Assembly (NCBI GenBank): GCA_000174895.1
Contig: ACOK01000094.1
Span: forward strand, 1 to 64,000
DNA from: Ruminococcus flavefaciens FD-1
GTDB taxonomy: Bacteria > Bacillota > Clostridia > Oscillospirales > Ruminococcaceae
Reading direction: 5' to 3'
DNA length: 64,000 nt
Shown here in pieces: positions 61,606-64,000 of this stretch. The position numbers were made by a program, and so were the translations under genes. The notes beneath the pieces are model-generated. The model did not search any database, was not told the DNA's origin, and was given only the letters and a program-made list of their open reading frames with translations. Position 1 is the stretch's first letter; the number at the start of each line of letters is the position of its first letter.

Positions 61606-63118
61606 GAGACTTGAAATACTTCTCGGAATTTATAAAGAAGTTCTGGGAACAGAGCTTACAGCCGATGACAACTTTTTCGTAATGGGAGGAAATTCTATAT
61701 CCGCTTCAAGGCTGCTCATGGGAATTTATAAAGAGTTCGGTGTGGATATAGAGCTTTATTATGTTTATGAACACGCAACACCTGCACTTATGATGGAACT
61801 GATAGACAGCATGACTGCCGTTGATGAATCAGCTGAAATAAATGAGCTGCCTGTTAAAGCGCCTCTTTCATATGCACAGACAGGCGTATGGTATGAATCT
61901 ATCCTTGAACACAATGAAAGATATACGCTCTGCACCTGTACTGAGATAAGGGGGAAAATAGACAAGGAGCGTTTTTCTCATGCTGTTGAAAGAGCAGAGG
62001 AAATATATGATATAGTCAAAAGCCGAATTCTTACAGATGAAAACTGCAATCCATACCAGCAAGTGTTTTTTGATAATATTATTCCTGTAAACTATATCCA
62101 AGCAGATAGTGAGGAGCAGCTCAACGAGATTTTCAGAAAGGAAGCTGTTACAGTCATCCCCATAGAGGGAGAGCAGCTTGCTGAGTTTGATCTTATCAGC
62201 GCAGGAGAGGATAAGCACTATTTCATCACCAAGACACATCATATCATAACCGATGACCGATCTGCAAAGATATTTGCTTATGAGGTCAAGCGCTGTTATC
62301 TCAATAATGAAAAGCCGCAGCACAGAATTACTGTATCGGAAAAAACGGCTAAGTTCTATGGTTACTGTATTACAGAAAAGAGCCATGAGGTGCTTTCATC
62401 AGAGGAAAAAGCAGAGTTCACAGAGCTTATCAGAACAAGCGATTTTCTGCATCTGCCCGATGAGGGAATAATGGACAGAAGCTGTATTGACGGACAGGGA
62501 AGCAAAAAAATAATATTTGAAAAGGAAAAGCTTGATGTACTCAGAAATATGTGTGCAGAAGCAAATGCGACTTTGTATCATGGCTTTATGGCTTTGTTCA
62601 TAATGTTTCTTTCAAAGCTGTCACAGCAGAAAAAAATAGCAATAGGTACTCCTTTTTCTCAGCGCAGCAAGGAAGATTTTGATGTAATGGGACTTATGGT
62701 AAACCTTGAGATGATAAGCATAGATATTGAAAAATACAGCAGCTTTTCTGAGATAGTTTCTGAGATACAGCGCATAACGGTAAAGTATCTTGACAGAAAA
62801 TATATTCCATTCAGTGAGATAGTAAGAATGCTTGGTGAACCGAGAGAAAAAATGTACCTGCCGTTTCATATTCTCTATAACTATCTTGAAAATGAAGTAA
62901 CGGATAGTGAGGCAGATGATGCACTGTTCGGAAGAACAGATCATATCAATATTTCGGTAAATCAGGATATAGGTTTTCTTGTTAAGGTTTACGGAGATGT
63001 GGCAGAATGTGCATTTACTTACAGTGTAAAATATATGAATGCAGATACGATAAATACTTACAGAGAACGTTTTGTTGATTTTGCAGAAAAGATATTCAGA
63101 CAGGAGAAAATGTCATGA
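61598..63118 (+). CDS. NRPS PCP-condensation didomain
   Basis: 506 residues. A carrier domain (about 5-75, Ser in MGGNSISAS) is followed by a condensation domain (about 85-500) with catalytic THHIITDDRS (HHxxxDD; second Asp for the usual Gly). Beginning with a carrier that has no adenylation domain of its own, it must be loaded in trans, perhaps by the preceding A-PCP. Its stop overlaps the next start as ATGA. Confidence 0.85.
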   Translation: MDKRLEILLGIYKEVLGTELTADDNFFVMGGNSISASRLLMGIYKEFGVDIELYYVYEHATPALMMELIDSMTAVDESAEINELPVKAPLSYAQTGVWYESILEHNERYTLCTCTEIRGKIDKERFSHAVERAEEIYDIVKSRILTDENCNPYQQVFFDNIIPVNYIQADSEEQLNEIFRKEAVTVIPIEGEQLAEFDLISAGEDKHYFITKTHHIITDDRSAKIFAYEVKRCYLNNEKPQHRITVSEKTAKFYGYCITEKSHEVLSSEEKAEFTELIRTSDFLHLPDEGIMDRSCIDGQGSKKIIFEKEKLDVLRNMCAEANATLYHGFMALFIMFLSKLSQQKKIAIGTPFSQRSKEDFDVMGLMVNLEMISIDIEKYSSFSEIVSEIQRITVKYLDRKYIPFSEIVRMLGEPREKMYLPFHILYNYLENEVTDSEADDALFGRTDHINISVNQDIGFLVKVYGDVAECAFTYSVKYMNADTINTYRERFVDFAEKIFRQEKMS

Positions 63119-64000
63119 TAAATATAAAAAATAGATATCAGGAACTTGATGAAGCAGGGAAAATAAAACTGCTTGACAGGATCAGAAGTTCCGGAGAAGA
63201 ATTTGGTATATATCCGCTTTCTCCGGAGCAGAGAAGAATGTGGTTCTTATATAAGACATCACAGAACAAATCAGAATATAATGTAACATTTTCCATAGAT
63301 ATAGACGGAAAATTTAACAGGAACATACTGGAAAAGGCTCTTTTGCAGCTGTTCAGCAGACAGAAGGTATTCAAAAGCCGTATTTTAGAGCTTTCGGGTG
63401 AAGCATTCCAGATAGTTGACAATGATGCTGTTCCTGATCTGAATGAAACGGAAGCATCAGATGAAAAGAGTATACACAAGTTATATCTGGAGGAATATCA
63501 AAAAGTATTTGATCTTGAAGCAGATCTTCCTGTACGTACTGTACTGATCGAAACTGCTGACGGAAGATACATACTGCTTATAACGGTACATCATATCTTC
63601 TTTGACGGCTGGTCGGCGAATATACTGAAAAACGAGCTTCTGGAGTGCTATGAGGCTGTAATGTCGGGAAAAGAACTTCCGGGAGCAACTCATCAGTATT
63701 ATGAATATGCTCTTGAATCACAGCGTTCCTCTGAGAAGTTTGAAGCAAACAGAAAATACTGGGAAGAACTTCTGAGAAAAGAAAATATCTACACTCAGAT
63801 ACCTGCCGATCTTCACAAAAAAACTGAAATGTCAGCAGAATCGGTATATCATCATCTTGCACTTACCGATAAGTCGGCTGCAGATGAATTCTGCCGCAGC
63901 AGATACATTTCTCCTTACAGTCTTTATATTGCTGCCTATGTGCTGACTCTTTCTGTATTCAGCGGAGAGAAAAGCATAGCAGTTGGAACGCCTGTTCTGA
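63115..64000 (+). CDS. NRPS condensation domain protein (partial, runs off right edge)
   Basis: Open from ATG 63115 to the end of the window (295 codons). After a short helical leader (YQELDEAGKIKLLDRIRSSG) comes a standard condensation domain: YPLSPEQRRMWFLY at its start and catalytic TVHHIFFDGWS (HHxxxDG) near residue 159, continuing to IAVGTPV at the edge. The HH motif marks a true peptide-bond-forming C domain, unlike the two Cy domains earlier. An A-PCP and perhaps a terminal thioesterase probably lie beyond the edge. Confidence 0.88.
   Translation, partial: MINIKNRYQELDEAGKIKLLDRIRSSGEEFGIYPLSPEQRRMWFLYKTSQNKSEYNVTFSIDIDGKFNRNILEKALLQLFSRQKVFKSRILELSGEAFQIVDNDAVPDLNETEASDEKSIHKLYLEEYQKVFDLEADLPVRTVLIETADGRYILLITVHHIFFDGWSANILKNELLECYEAVMSGKELPGATHQYYEYALESQRSSEKFEANRKYWEELLRKENIYTQIPADLHKKTEMSAESVYHHLALTDKSAADEFCRSRYISPYSLYIAAYVLTLSVFSGEKSIAVGTPVL

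Overview
The window looks like a chromosomal segment of a cellulosome-forming Ruminococcus (Bacillota, Oscillospiraceae; R. flavefaciens/R. champanellensis-like). This is inferred from five genes with Ruminococcus-type dockerin modules (DGRDATxILTYYAKTSTG-like repeats), Thr-rich linkers, BspA-type leucine-rich repeats, moderately AT-rich DNA with strong GGAGG ribosome sites, and genus-typical small dispersed inverted-repeat elements. No rRNA, tRNA or CRISPR array was seen.

Layout. 1-3.8 kb: a secreted dockerin protein with a caspase-fold protease signature, split by an in-frame TAA, then small hypothetical genes and a metallo-beta-lactamase remnant. 3.8-4.4 kb: two inverted-repeat elements. 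4.4-10 kb: one operon joining a MetNIQ methionine importer to two nitrogenase-component-1-like subunits (no NifH-like reductase in view). 10-21.3 kb: three BspA/dockerin surface proteins, a serine recombinase, a further dockerin protein, a NERD-domain gene split by an in-frame TAA, and a Uma2-family protein. 21.4-24.1 kb: remnants with internal deletions (EcfA, GNAT, SAM methyltransferase) among small related membrane proteins. 24.3-31.5 kb (minus strand): importer operon of an MptD-like S component, AraC regulator, an ABC exporter-fold pair resembling siderophore importers (YbtP/YbtQ type), EcfT and EcfA. 31.7-32.9 kb: a decayed second copy of the ABC pair.

33.4 kb to the right edge: an incomplete polyketide/non-ribosomal peptide cluster, all on the plus strand. 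It has a fatty-acyl-AMP ligase-ACP, a KS-AT-ACP-Cy-A-PCP-Cy megasynthase, a stand-alone A-PCP whose specificity code reads as cysteine, a degenerate KS-PCP, a KS-AT-methyltransferase-ACP, a further A-PCP, PCP-C and C proteins, a trans ketoreductase, a crotonyl-CoA carboxylase/reductase homologue, three type II thioesterases (one with Cys in place of the nucleophilic Ser) and a three-gene ABC-2 exporter. Two cyclization domains plus cysteine-activating domains imply a thiazoline-containing lipopeptide-polyketide, similar in logic to yersiniabactin or micacocidin.

The importer operon and the cluster share a dyad, GTTA(G/T)-N6-CTAAC: once just upstream of the importer's first gene and three times in the 400 bases before the first biosynthetic gene. 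The best overall reading is a metallophore-like make/export/re-import system under one regulator. Several genes carry single-base lesions (two in-frame TAA codons, three frameshifts), which may be real decay, phase variation or sequence error.
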